A stretch of 64,000 nt of DNA, taken from Anaerostipes hadrus ATCC 29173 = JCM 17467 (GTDB lineage Bacteria > Bacillota > Clostridia > Lachnospirales > Lachnospiraceae). Below, one piece after another: positions 1 to 9,937 of this stretch. Position numbers and translations under genes: made by a program. The notes beneath the pieces are model-generated. The model was given only the letters and a program-made list of their open reading frames with translations. It did not search any database and had not been told where the DNA came from. The stretch is taken from the NCBI RefSeq assembly GCF_030296915.1, contig NZ_AP028031.1, positions 1,917,501 to 1,981,500 of the forward strand, in the 5' to 3' direction. Within the stretch, counting starts at the first letter, position 1, and every line of letters starts with the position of its first letter.

Positions 1-2515
1 ATGGATCTCCACCATGTTCTCCACAGATTCCTAAGTGGATATCTGGACGAGTTGCTTTTCCTTTCTTAGCTGCCATCTCGATCAGCTGTCCAACACCTTT
101 CTGGTCTAATTTAGCAAATGGATCAGATTCGTAAATCTTGTTCTCATAGTAAGACTCTAAGAACTTACCTGCATCATCACGAGAGAATCCAAATGTCATC
201 TGTGTTAAGTCATTTGTTCCGAAAGAGAAGAATTCTGCTTCTTCGGCAATCTCGTCTGCCAATAATGCTGCACGAGGAATCTCAATCATTGTACCAACTT
301 TGTACTTAATGTCAGATTCATAGTAAGCTTTTACTTTCTCAGCTGTCTGTACAACAACTTCTTTAACATATGCTAACTCTTTCTTCTCTCCTACTAATGG
401 AATCATGATCTCAGGAACGATATCATATCCTTTTTCCTGTTTTACTTCGATCGCTGCTTCCATAACGGCTCTTGTCTGCATCTTGGCAATCTCTGGATAA
501 GTAACTGCCAGACGGCATCCACGATGTCCCATCATAGGGTTAAATTCATGAAGAGCTGCACGTCTCATATTGATCTCTTCTACTGTAACTCCCATATCTT
601 TGGCAAGAGCTGTGATCTCTTCCATTGTATTTGGAAGGAACTCATGAAGAGGTGGATCTAAGAAACGGATTGTGACCGGTCTTCCTTCCATAACCTCATA
701 TAAATCTTTAAAGTCTTTCTTCTGATAAGGAATTAACTGATTTAATGCGATTTCTCTTGCTTCTTTTGTTGTAGAGAGGATCATACGACGAATCTTTGGA
801 ATTCTCTCTGCATCAAAGAACATATGCTCTGTACGGCAAAGTCCAATACCCTGTGCTCCGAATTTCACTGCATTCAATGCATCGGCAGGTGTATCTGCAT
901 TTGTTCTTACCTGTAATGTACGGATTTCATCGGCCCATGTCATGATACGATCGAAATTACCACTGATACTTGCAGGTACTGTACGGATCTCACCCAGATA
1001 AATCTTACCTGTGGATCCATCTAAGGAAATATAATCTCCTTCCTGTACTGTCTTTCCACCTAATGTGAAAGATTTGCCATCTTCAGCAAACTTGATATCT
1101 CCGCATCCTGCTACACACGCTGTTCCCATACCACGTGCTACAACGGCTGCGTGAGATGTCATACCACCACGAGCTGTTAAGATACCTTCTGCTGCATGCA
1201 TTCCTTCGATATCTTCTGGTGATGTTTCTAAACGAACTAAGATAACTTTCAGTCCTGCTTCATGATGCAGTTTCGCCATCTCAGCATCAAAATATACTTT
1301 ACCAGCAGCAGCTCCTGGAGATGCTGGAAGTGCTTCTCCGATTGGAAGAGCGGCTTTCAATGCTGCCTGGTCAAAGTTTGGATGCAGTAACTGATCTAAT
1401 GCTTTCGCATCGATTCTTGAAACTGCTTCTTCTTTTGTGATTTTTCCTTCATCTACTAATTCACAGGCGATACGGAGTGCAGCTGGGGCTGTTCTCTTAC
1501 CATTTCTTGTCTGTAAGAAGTACAGTTTTCCTTCCTGAATTGTAAATTCCATATCCTGCATATCACGATAATGTTCTTCCAGTGTATGAGCAATGTCCAT
1601 AAACTGTTTATAACAATCTGGTAAGTCTTCTGCCAGTTTAGTAATTGGCTGTGGTGTACGAACACCAGCTACTACGTCTTCACCCTGTGCATTGATCAGG
1701 TATTCTCCGTAGATCTGTTTCTCACCTGTAGATGGGTTTCTTGTAAATGCCACACCTGTTCCTGATGTATCTCCCATGTTACCAAATACCATTGTCTGAA
1801 CGTTAACAGCTGTTCCCCAGTCTCCTGGGATGTCGTTCATTCGACGATAATAGATAGCACGTGGGTTGTCCCAAGAGCGGAATACCGCTTTGATTGCTTC
1901 AAATAACTGGTCCTTTGGATCCTGAGGGAATTCTTCATTCAAAGCTTTGCGATAGATACCTTTGTATCTCTTGATCACTTCTTTCAGATCATCGGCATCT
2001 AAGTCTGTATCAAACTTCACACCTTTCTCTGCTTTGATGTCATCTAAGACATCTTCGAATTTCGCTTTATCCACTTCTTTTACAACGTCTGAGAACATCT
2101 GGATAAAACGACGATAAGAATCATATGCAAAACGAGGATTGCCTGTCTTCTTCGCAAATCCTTCGACAGCTTCATCATTCAATCCTAAGTTAAGGATCGT
2201 ATCCATCATACCCGGCATGGATACTCTTGCTCCTGATCTTACTGATACTAATAGAGGATCTTCAAGGTCTCCGAACTTCTTTCCCTGAATCTCTTCCAAG
2301 TCTTTCATTGCTTCAATTACCTGTGATGCTACTTCATCACTGATTTTTCCACCGCAGTCATAATAGTTTGTGCACGCTTCTGTTGTAACTGTGAATCCCT
2401 GAGGAATTGGTAAATTAAGTCCTGTCATCTCTGCTAAGTTTGCACCTTTTCCTCCAAGAAGGTTACGCATTTCGGCATTTCCTTCACTAAATTTGTAGAC
2501 CCATTTTGTTGCCAT
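1..2515 (-). CDS. ppdK: Pyruvate, phosphate dikinase (3' end outside window)
   Basis: Interconverts pyruvate + ATP + Pi and PEP + AMP + PPi in central carbon metabolism of anaerobes. The start ATG at 2515 follows TAGGAGG; the N-terminus reads MATKWVYKFSEGNAEMRN and continues with LLGGKGANLAEM of the ATP-grasp domain. The swivelling-domain phospho-histidine motif GGMTSHAAVVARGMG is encoded near 1140-1165. The C-terminal motif GICGEHGGDP, containing the catalytic cysteine of the PEP/pyruvate domain, is encoded at positions 1-30. About 838 codons are present, so only a few dozen C-terminal codons lie outside the window. No internal stop was noticed. Preceded by its own promoter. Family assignment is secure. 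Confidence 0.96.
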   Translation of the reverse strand, partial: MATKWVYKFSEGNAEMRNLLGGKGANLAEMTGLNLPIPQGFTVTTEACTNYYDCGGKISDEVASQVIEAMKDLEEIQGKKFGDLEDPLLVSVRSGARVSMPGMMDTILNLGLNDEAVEGFAKKTGNPRFAYDSYRRFIQMFSDVVKEVDKAKFEDVLDDIKAEKGVKFDTDLDADDLKEVIKRYKGIYRKALNEEFPQDPKDQLFEAIKAVFRSWDNPRAIYYRRMNDIPGDWGTAVNVQTMVFGNMGDTSGTGVAFTRNPSTGEKQIYGEYLINAQGEDVVAGVRTPQPITKLAEDLPDCYKQFMDIAHTLEEHYRDMQDMEFTIQEGKLYFLQTRNGKRTAPAALRIACELVDEGKITKEEAVSRIDAKALDQLLHPNFDQAALKAALPIGEALPASPGAAAGKVYFDAEMAKLHHEAGLKVILVRLETSPEDIEGMHAAEGILTARGGMTSHAAVVARGMGTACVAGCGDIKFAEDGKSFTLGGKTVQEGDYISLDGSTGKIYLGEIRTVPASISGNFDRIMTWADEIRTLQVRTNADTPADALNAVKFGAQGIGLCRTEHMFFDAERIPKIRRMILSTTKEAREIALNQLIPYQKKDFKDLYEVMEGRPVTIRFLDPPLHEFLPNTMEEITALAKDMGVTVEEINMRRAALHEFNPMMGHRGCRLAVTYPEIAKMQTRAVMEAAIEVKQEKGYDIVPEIMIPLVGEKKELAYVKEVVVQTAEKVKAYYESDIKYKVGTMIEIPRAALLADEIAEEAEFFSFGTNDLTQMTFGFSRDDAGKFLESYYENKIYESDPFAKLDQKGVGQLIEMAAKKGKATRPDIHLGICGEHGGDP

Positions 2516-2565
2516 GTCAATACCTCCTAAAATTAATTATGTCACATTCATATGTCATTGAACTT

Positions 2566-2593
2566 ATTGTACCACAAATTTCAGATTTTGCAA
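2566..2593 (-). promoter_or_regulatory. Sigma-A type promoter of ppdK
   Basis: On the minus strand TTGCAA (2593-2588) is followed after 16 bases by TACAAT (2571-2566), about 50 bases before the ppdK start. Near-consensus and correctly placed; not experimentally known. Confidence 0.7.
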
Positions 2594-2743
2594 AACTTTT
2601 TTGTGTATTTTACATAATTTTTTTCATTTTTCTCGTTTTTCATTATAAAAACTGCACATTTACATGATTTTCGATGCAATTTATACTGTTATTTTTGTCT
2701 TATTTTAACGATTTTTATGTTTTATTTTTTGTATACAATATAT
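2594..2743. other. AT-rich spacer between the bgl terminator and the ppdK promoter
   Basis: About 150 bases of very AT-rich DNA with long T runs. No ORF, RNA motif or repeat was recognised apart from the ppdK promoter to the left and the bgl terminator to the right. Confidence 0.5.
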
Positions 2744-2785
2744 AAAAAATCCCAGAGTCTTTTCACTGAAAAGATCCTAGGATTT
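2744..2785 (-). terminator. Intrinsic terminator after the bgl operon
   Basis: Minus-strand hairpin with arms AAATCCTAGGATCTTTTC and GAAAAGACTCTGGGATTT (a few mismatches, loop AGT) followed by a T tract. It ends the bglG-permease-glycosidase transcript. Confidence 0.8.
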
Positions 2786-2884
2786 CATTTTTATATCAAA
2801 GTTATTCAGTTTTTTAAGAATGTTTTCTTTTTATAGTCTGGTTTTTGCTGCTTCTTTTTTTCTTTATCCAAAATTTCTAATTAT

Positions 2885-4363
<1,479 letters not shown>

Positions 4364-6247
4364 CTACTGTACACTTAATAATTTACTTTCCTTTGTTACT
4401 ACTTTATCTTCACATGCTTTAACTTTTGCAAATTGTTCTGTATTGGAAATAATGATCGGTGTTGTTACATCGTATCCATCTGCTTTAATCTTGTCAATAT
4501 CAAATTCTAGTAAGATATCCCCTTTTTTCATTGTATCTCCAGATTTTTTCTTTGGAGTAAAATATTTTCCTTTTAAATTTACTGTATCGATTCCTACATG
4601 TACCAAAAGTTCTACTCCATCTTCACTTACTAATCCTAATGCATGTCCTGTTTCAAAAACAGCATCTACTTTTCCGTCAAATGGTGCATAGACAACTCCT
4701 TTTTCAGGAATGATCGCTGCTCCTTTTCCTAAGATTTCTTGCGAAAATGTTGGATCTTTCACTTCTGTTAAAGGAATCACTTTCCCTTCAACTGGACTTG
4801 TAATGCTGATCTCATTATCTAATAACTGTGCATTAGATTCTTCTACAAAATCTAAATCATCATCTTCATCTACAATATCTTCAAAGCCAATAATCAGTGT
4901 TGCAACAAATGTAACAACTACTGTGACCAAAATTGTGAGTGCTGCAAATAATAATGTCTGTGGTTTTCCTTTTTCTACATACTGAACAATCGTTACGATT
5001 GCTGGTGTTGCAATTCCAAAACATTTCATTTGGAAAAATCCACCGACTAATCCACCAACAGCACCACCAATACATGCTCCTAACATTGGTCGTTTTAAAC
5101 GAAGTGTTACACCATAAAGTGCAGGTTCTGTGATACCAGCAAATAATGCTGAAAACGCAGAAGATCCTGCGATCTGTTTAAAGTCTTTGTTTTTGCTTCG
5201 AAGTGCAACTGCAAGGGAGGCTGCACCCTGTGCCATATTAGAACATAATTCTCCGATACAGATAAAGTTCTCATATCCTGTTGTTGCGATCATCCCTAAT
5301 TTAATCGGTGTAAATGCATGATGCATACCTGCCATAACAACGAATGGATAAACGCCAGCCACAAGACCAATGGCAATAAATCCTAATTTATCATGAATTG
5401 CATAAACTACTGTTGATAATCCATTACCGCAAATAGCTCCTAAAGGTCCAAGAATGATCAATGCAATCGGTGCTTCAATTAAAACAACTAACATTGGTTT
5501 TAAGAAGTTCTTTGTGACAACTGGCGTGATTTTATCTACAAAACGTTCTACATATCTTAGAGAATATACTGCCAAAATGATTGGGATAACCGAATAAGAA
5601 TAGGATGCATAAGTTACCGGAATATATTTCAAAAATTTCACAGTCTGTCCTGCATCATGTGCTGTATTCATCAGTGTGATCAAGTTTGGATGTAACATGA
5701 TCAGTGCAATACTTGCTGCATAATACATATTTGTTCCAAACTTTTTGGATGCTGAAATTGCAATCAGTACTGGCATGAAGAAAAACGCACCATCTCCTAT
5801 AACACTTAATAACTGATATGTTTGCCCATTTGTGCTTAACACACCGATCATAGGAAGTAATGTAAGCAATACTTTGATCATAGCTGCACCAATGATTGCT
5901 GGAATAACAGGTGCCATGATACCTAAAATCGTATCCATCAGCATTGTAAAGATATTTTTCTTTTCATTCGATTTTGCTGGTACTTCTTTTACTTCATTAG
6001 AAAAATTCCCAAGTTTATTTAATTCGTTAAATACGTTTCCAACATCATTTCCAATAATGATCTGATATTGTCCACCCTTTTTCATGATTCCCATAACACC
6101 TTTTGTTTTCTTTACTGCTTCATCATCAACGATGGATTCATCTTTTAATGTGAAACGAAGTCTTGTCATACAATGTACCAGATTGATGACATTATCTTTT
6201 CCTCCAACTCTTTGAAGGATCTTTTTTGCTGTATTTTCATAATCCAT
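4364..6247 (-). CDS. bglP: Beta-glucoside PTS permease EIIBCA
   Basis: Membrane PTS transporter that imports and phosphorylates beta-glucosides. Order is EIIB (phospho-Cys C26 in LVHCMTRLRF), EIIC (about residues 100-460, many hydrophobic segments), then a Glc-type EIIA (phospho-His H550 in LLVHVGIDTV). The 627-residue length matches BglF/BglP proteins. It is second in the operon, after bglG and a RAT/terminator switch in the 140-base gap, and before the GH1 glycosidase. Expression should require antitermination by BglG. Confidence 0.95.
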   Translation of the reverse strand: MDYENTAKKILQRVGGKDNVINLVHCMTRLRFTLKDESIVDDEAVKKTKGVMGIMKKGGQYQIIIGNDVGNVFNELNKLGNFSNEVKEVPAKSNEKKNIFTMLMDTILGIMAPVIPAIIGAAMIKVLLTLLPMIGVLSTNGQTYQLLSVIGDGAFFFMPVLIAISASKKFGTNMYYAASIALIMLHPNLITLMNTAHDAGQTVKFLKYIPVTYASYSYSVIPIILAVYSLRYVERFVDKITPVVTKNFLKPMLVVLIEAPIALIILGPLGAICGNGLSTVVYAIHDKLGFIAIGLVAGVYPFVVMAGMHHAFTPIKLGMIATTGYENFICIGELCSNMAQGAASLAVALRSKNKDFKQIAGSSAFSALFAGITEPALYGVTLRLKRPMLGACIGGAVGGLVGGFFQMKCFGIATPAIVTIVQYVEKGKPQTLLFAALTILVTVVVTFVATLIIGFEDIVDEDDDLDFVEESNAQLLDNEISITSPVEGKVIPLTEVKDPTFSQEILGKGAAIIPEKGVVYAPFDGKVDAVFETGHALGLVSEDGVELLVHVGIDTVNLKGKYFTPKKKSGDTMKKGDILLEFDIDKIKADGYDVTTPIIISNTEQFAKVKACEDKVVTKESKLLSVQ

Positions 6248-6303
6248 TTTGTTTTCCTCCTTTTTTTCTGGATCTAAAAATTTTCATTTTTCTTTATATA
6301 ACA

Positions 6304-6384
6304 AAGACCTGACAATAGATAAAATAATTCCCGGGGTTATTTCATCTATTGTCAGGTCTTGCTTAACTTAATAATAACAAACCT
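6304..6384 (-). promoter_or_regulatory. RAT antiterminator / terminator switch between bglG and the permease
   Basis: On the minus strand a ribonucleic antiterminator (RAT) box spans 6384-6354, with AGGTTTGTTATT and AAGCAAGACCT as the conserved ends. Its 3' end overlaps the 5' arm of a long terminator hairpin at 6360-6304, whose arms are AAGACCTGACAATAGAT and its complement. The two folds are mutually exclusive, the standard BglG/LicT arrangement. Established mechanism for the family; inferred here from sequence. Confidence 0.88.
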
Positions 6385-6388
6385 ATGA

Positions 6389-7234
6389 TTATTTTGTTTG
6401 TTCATCTAAAATTCGTTTGATATGAATTAATAAATATAATTGTTCATCAATTGTTAATTTATAGTTATATTGCTTTTTAATATATTCTGCAATTTTTTTT
6501 ACTCCTGAAAAAGCATTTTCATTCTGTTCTACCATCACTTTATAAATTTCTTGCATCGTATCTTTATATTCCATATGGTCAAAGACTCTTGCCGCAAAAA
6601 ACTTTAAATGTGTTAAAAATCTCTCATACGAAATAGATTCTTCATTTAAATCTATCTTAAAATGAATCCTTACAATCTGTAAGACTGTATTGATCAACTC
6701 TGTAATCTGATTCACATAGGTTATATTCTGTGCATTTAATTCTGCAGACACGATATGCATTGCAATAAATGCAGCTTCATCATCTCCCAAATCCTCTCCT
6801 GTCTGTTCTTTAATCCATTCAATCGCATGCATACCAACCTGATATTCCTTTGGATAAAACTTACGAATATCGATTTTCATCATATTCTTTAATGCGATTC
6901 CTTCTCGATAACGAGCGACTGCTGAATTGATATGATCCGTCAGTGTCACATATAAGGAATCTCTTATTTCTAATTTTTCTTTTTTTGCCTCTTTTACTAC
7001 ACGATCCGCAATTCCAAGGTATTCTTCCGAAATCTCTTTTACTACTTCCTGTAGTCTCTTGCTTTCTTCTTTATTCTCTAGATGATATGTCTTATCTACC
7101 AGAGACTGATCAATATTTTCACCTTTTCTTTTTTTAAATCCAATTCCCGGACCTGTCATGATCAATTCCATTCCTTGTGAATCTACACTGACAACAGCAT
7201 TTGTATTCAGAACTCTGATTATTTTCACGTTCAT
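6389..7234 (-). CDS. licT: BglG/LicT family transcriptional antiterminator
   Basis: RNA-binding antiterminator of 281 residues. The co-antiterminator domain occupies roughly residues 1-60 (starting MNVKIIRVLNTNAVVSV). Two PTS regulation domains follow: PRD1 with the His-containing stretches LTDHINSAV and AAFIAMHIVSAE, and PRD2 with LTHLKFF and LLIHIKRIL. In known relatives PRD1 is phosphorylated by the cognate EII (inhibition) and PRD2 by HPr (activation). RAT sites lie both upstream and downstream of the gene, so it should control its own synthesis as well as that of the permease and glycosidase. The ATG at 7234 follows GAGGAGAGG. Confidence 0.94.
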   Translation of the reverse strand: MNVKIIRVLNTNAVVSVDSQGMELIMTGPGIGFKKRKGENIDQSLVDKTYHLENKEESKRLQEVVKEISEEYLGIADRVVKEAKKEKLEIRDSLYVTLTDHINSAVARYREGIALKNMMKIDIRKFYPKEYQVGMHAIEWIKEQTGEDLGDDEAAFIAMHIVSAELNAQNITYVNQITELINTVLQIVRIHFKIDLNEESISYERFLTHLKFFAARVFDHMEYKDTMQEIYKVMVEQNENAFSGVKKIAEYIKKQYNYKLTIDEQLYLLIHIKRILDEQTK

Positions 7235-7296
7235 CCTCTCCTCTAATTTTATCTAAGTTTTTCATCATTTTTTGTATCTCTATAAATGTACAAGAA

Positions 7297-7386
7297 AGAA
7301 TCCTGATTTACAGGATTCTCCGCCTACGGCGGGTCGCTTCTGCGACATATTACCCTTCCGCCGCAGTGCGATCCTGCCCGGAGGGC
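7297..7386. repeat. GC-rich cluster of small hairpins in the bglG leader
   Basis: Three perfect short hairpins in a row: GAATCCTG-ATTTA-CAGGATTC, CCGCC-TAC-GGCGG and GTCGC-TTCT-GCGAC, followed by GCCC-GGA-GGGC at the right edge. The composition is far more GC-rich than the surroundings. It looks like a repetitive extragenic element or a structured 5'UTR; only one copy is present in this window. It adjoins the palindrome at 7387-7435. Confidence 0.5.
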
Positions 7387-7435
7387 TTTTTCATATCATA
7401 AGGGATTCCATCGGAATTTCCTATGATATAAAAAA
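7387..7435. repeat. 49-bp palindromic repeat, copy 1
   Basis: Palindrome with arms beginning TTTTTCATATCAT and ending ATGATATAAAAAA around GGATTCCATCGGAATT. Nearly identical to the element at 40045-40093. It lies directly after the U-tract of the bglG leader terminator, in the same orientation relative to transcription as the second copy. Confidence 0.75.
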
Positions 7436-7506
7436 AGACTGCTTAAGACATACTTCTCTTCCTATGTCATAAACAGTCTTGCTTACCATTACGTAATAAC
7501 AAACTT
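7429..7506 (-). promoter_or_regulatory. RAT antiterminator / terminator switch before bglG
   Basis: A minus-strand RAT-like box (7506-7474, with AAGTTTGTTATTAC and GTAAGCAAGACTG) overlaps the 5' arm of a terminator at 7480-7435. The terminator arms are AAGACTGTTTATGACATA and TATGTCTTAAGCAGTCTT, followed by seven Ts. This is a second BglG-type switch in the same operon, placed in the leader and so autoregulatory. Confidence 0.85.
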
Positions 7507-7515
7507 ACTGCTATT

Positions 7516-7544
7516 ATAATATCAGGTAACTTTTTATTTGTCCA
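7516..7544 (-). promoter_or_regulatory. Promoter of the bgl operon
   Basis: TGGACA (7544-7539), 17 bases, then TATTAT (7521-7516) on the minus strand, just upstream of the leader RAT box. Confidence 0.65.
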
Positions 7545-7657
7545 TTGTTTTTTCTATTTTCGTCATTTATTCTAATTTCACAAACTTTTTTTGTGCATTA
7601 TGACGAATCTGTGAATTTTTATGTATTTTTCATAATTTTTACATTTTATTTTTAATT

Positions 7658-8368
7658 CTAATCCGCAATCTTATCGATCGCATTTGTCACAGCATCTATG
7701 TTTTTGTGACCATCTAACATCTTTTGTTTATAATCTGGTTCTTCCTGCTTCTCTTCTTTCACACTGATCTCCCAGAATGGTCCCCCTGCATTAGCACCTT
7801 CTTTGCCTTGTCGGATCACTTTCTTAAGCGACCACGTCTCAGCTGTTCTGGCTCTGCTTCCTACATCGGCAATCTTTACTTTATCTTTGCCGACCATTCT
7901 TGTTAATACAACAAAATGTCCATTCTTTGTGAAATCTCCAGGCCCCATCAGTGCCACGACCGGATGTCCTGCTCTTAATGCTTTCTCTACAGCATCTTTA
8001 TCCATTCCGAGACCTTTACACTCCATTCCGTATAATTTGGATAATCCTGGAACTACGCTGTGAGAACATCCCTGTCCTGTGTAATACCATCCATGTTTAT
8101 ATGCCTGTTTGCACATCTTTGGAACATCAGCTTTCTTTCCAGTTAAAGAACTGTAGCATACAGCAACTGCGGTTGGTCCGCATCCTGCTGCCTGAATCGT
8201 ACTTCCGCCGATCTTCTTTCCCGGATAATCTGCCTGATTATAATAAACAACTTTTAATTGCTTGTTCTCTGTCTGCTCTGCAGCCATAACCCCTGCTGTC
8301 TGTGTCATCATCATTGCTGCGATCCCCATCGTTGCGATCACTCTGCCAGTCATCTTGTTCAATCTCAT
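7658..8368 (-). CDS. Secreted C39-like cysteine peptidase domain protein
   Basis: A 236-residue protein with an N-terminal signal peptide (positively charged MRLNKMTGR, hydrophobic stretch, then AGVMAAEQ). The peptidase_C39_2-type core shows a catalytic Cys in AAGCGPTAVAV (C63), a His in NGHFVVLTR (H151) and an Asp in IADVGSR (D168). An upstream in-frame ATG at 8407 lacks a ribosome binding site, whereas TGGAGGG sits five bases before the ATG at 8368, so the shorter start is preferred. No ABC transporter or bacteriocin gene is adjacent, so a role in cell-wall or extracellular peptide cleavage is more likely than leader processing. The substrate is unknown. Confidence 0.78.
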   Translation of the reverse strand: MRLNKMTGRVIATMGIAAMMMTQTAGVMAAEQTENKQLKVVYYNQADYPGKKIGGSTIQAAGCGPTAVAVCYSSLTGKKADVPKMCKQAYKHGWYYTGQGCSHSVVPGLSKLYGMECKGLGMDKDAVEKALRAGHPVVALMGPGDFTKNGHFVVLTRMVGKDKVKIADVGSRARTAETWSLKKVIRQGKEGANAGGPFWEISVKEEKQEEPDYKQKMLDGHKNIDAVTNAIDKIAD

Positions 8369-8526
8369 AGTACCCTCCAGATAACTTCTGCTTTTGACAT
8401 AATACATCAGTTATTAATTATAACAGAGGGTAGTTTGTTAATCAAGTGTTTCAATTGTTAATTTTTTATTAAATCTCGTTTACATTTTTTCATTTTTTTG
8501 CCAAAAGATGATAAATGTCGCTGCAT

Positions 8527-9822
8527 TTATTCATGAATTTTTCGCTGTGTCGTTCCTGCAATTCCAAGCTGTGCACGATATTTTGCTACGGTTCTTCTTG
8601 AAATCTTCATATTCTTTTGTTCTAACAAACTTACGATCTTACTGTCACTTAATGGTTTTTTCTTATCTTCTTCTTTCACAAGCCGTCTGATTTCTTCCTT
8701 AATCTCTTCTGTCGTCGAATCTTGGTCTCCAAATGTCTGTGTATTATTAAAAATGTCTCTCATTCCGATCGTTCCACCTGGATATTGAATATACTTTCCT
8801 TTGACTGCGCGACTTACCGTTGATACATGCATTTCAATATCATCTGCTATATTTTGCATAGTCATTGGTTTCAACTGCTTATGGTTCATAAAATATTCTC
8901 TCTGACAATCTAGGATTGCATTTGAAATCTTAAGCATCGTCTCTCTTCTTTGTTCAATACTTGTAATGATAAAACGACATCTCTCATATTTCTTTCTGAA
9001 ATATTCTTTTAGCTCAGAATCTTCTGCCTGTTCCATCATTTTGACATAATAATCATTGATTGAATAATCACCGATCCAGTCATCATTTAAACGAATCTTT
9101 AGTTCTTCTCCATCTTTTTCCATTAAAATGTCTGGGACGATATACTGATCGGTTCCCCCTGTATATCCACTTAACGGTCTTGGATTTAATTCTTGAATTT
9201 TAAAAATATACTTTCTTACCTGTGATGTCTTAATATCAAGTGCTCTTGAAACAGTCGATAAATGTCCCATTGCGATATCTTCCAGGTGATTTTCTACGAT
9301 ATATCGCAGGTCATCATTTAATATTCCTTCTCTTTCAAGCTGAAGAAGGAGACATTCCGATACACTTTCTGCAAATACACCTGCTGGTTCTAATTGCTTG
9401 AGATGATCTAAAAGCCTTTCACAATCTTTTTCTTCAATTCCAAGCTTGTGACTGATCTCTTTTGTGGAAACAAGCAAAAGCCCGGATTCCTCTAGGCATT
9501 GTGCCATGTATTTCATAACATTCCACTCTTTCTTTGTATAATCTTTTGCATTTAACTGTTCCATAAAGAAGGCTTCGGGATCTTCGATTTTCTTATCTTC
9601 AATATCACTTTGCTCAATATCCTGATATCCGCCTGCATTTCCATGCAATGTAAAGAATTCCTTTCCAGATTCCTTATGTTCCATCAATGGATTTTCTGCA
9701 TATTCATCCTGCAAAAACTTCTCAAGTTCATAATTATCAAACGATAAGATCTTTAATGATTGTACCTGAAACTGATTTAATTGCTGTGACAAGCCTTGTT
9801 CCAGCTTCATTTCATATGACAT
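8527..9822 (-). CDS. rpoN: RNA polymerase sigma-54 factor
   Basis: Alternative sigma factor for -24/-12 promoters that need an AAA+ activator. The 431-residue protein has a region I start (MKLEQGLSQQLNQFQVQSLK), an acidic region II, a helix-turn-helix around QNIADDIEMHVSTVSRAVKG and the diagnostic RpoN box RRTVAKYR at residues 409-416. The start follows GGAGGATGTAAA. No sigma-54 activator gene or convincing -24/-12 promoter was recognised in the window, so its targets lie elsewhere. Confidence 0.96.
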   Translation of the reverse strand: MSYEMKLEQGLSQQLNQFQVQSLKILSFDNYELEKFLQDEYAENPLMEHKESGKEFFTLHGNAGGYQDIEQSDIEDKKIEDPEAFFMEQLNAKDYTKKEWNVMKYMAQCLEESGLLLVSTKEISHKLGIEEKDCERLLDHLKQLEPAGVFAESVSECLLLQLEREGILNDDLRYIVENHLEDIAMGHLSTVSRALDIKTSQVRKYIFKIQELNPRPLSGYTGGTDQYIVPDILMEKDGEELKIRLNDDWIGDYSINDYYVKMMEQAEDSELKEYFRKKYERCRFIITSIEQRRETMLKISNAILDCQREYFMNHKQLKPMTMQNIADDIEMHVSTVSRAVKGKYIQYPGGTIGMRDIFNNTQTFGDQDSTTEEIKEEIRRLVKEEDKKKPLSDSKIVSLLEQKNMKISRRTVAKYRAQLGIAGTTQRKIHE

Positions 9823-9937
9823 TTTACATCCTCCAATTACTTTCTTTGATCAAGTACTTAATCTTATCATAATCTATTTTCACTCTGAATAAAAGAGATT
9901 TTGCTTGGATGATCTCTTTTTCTAAGTTATCTTATAT

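Noticed and set aside
7272..7472. 66-codon plus-strand ORF in the bglG leader
   Set aside because: It is composed of the hairpin cluster, palindrome and terminator arms; no ribosome site and no coding character.
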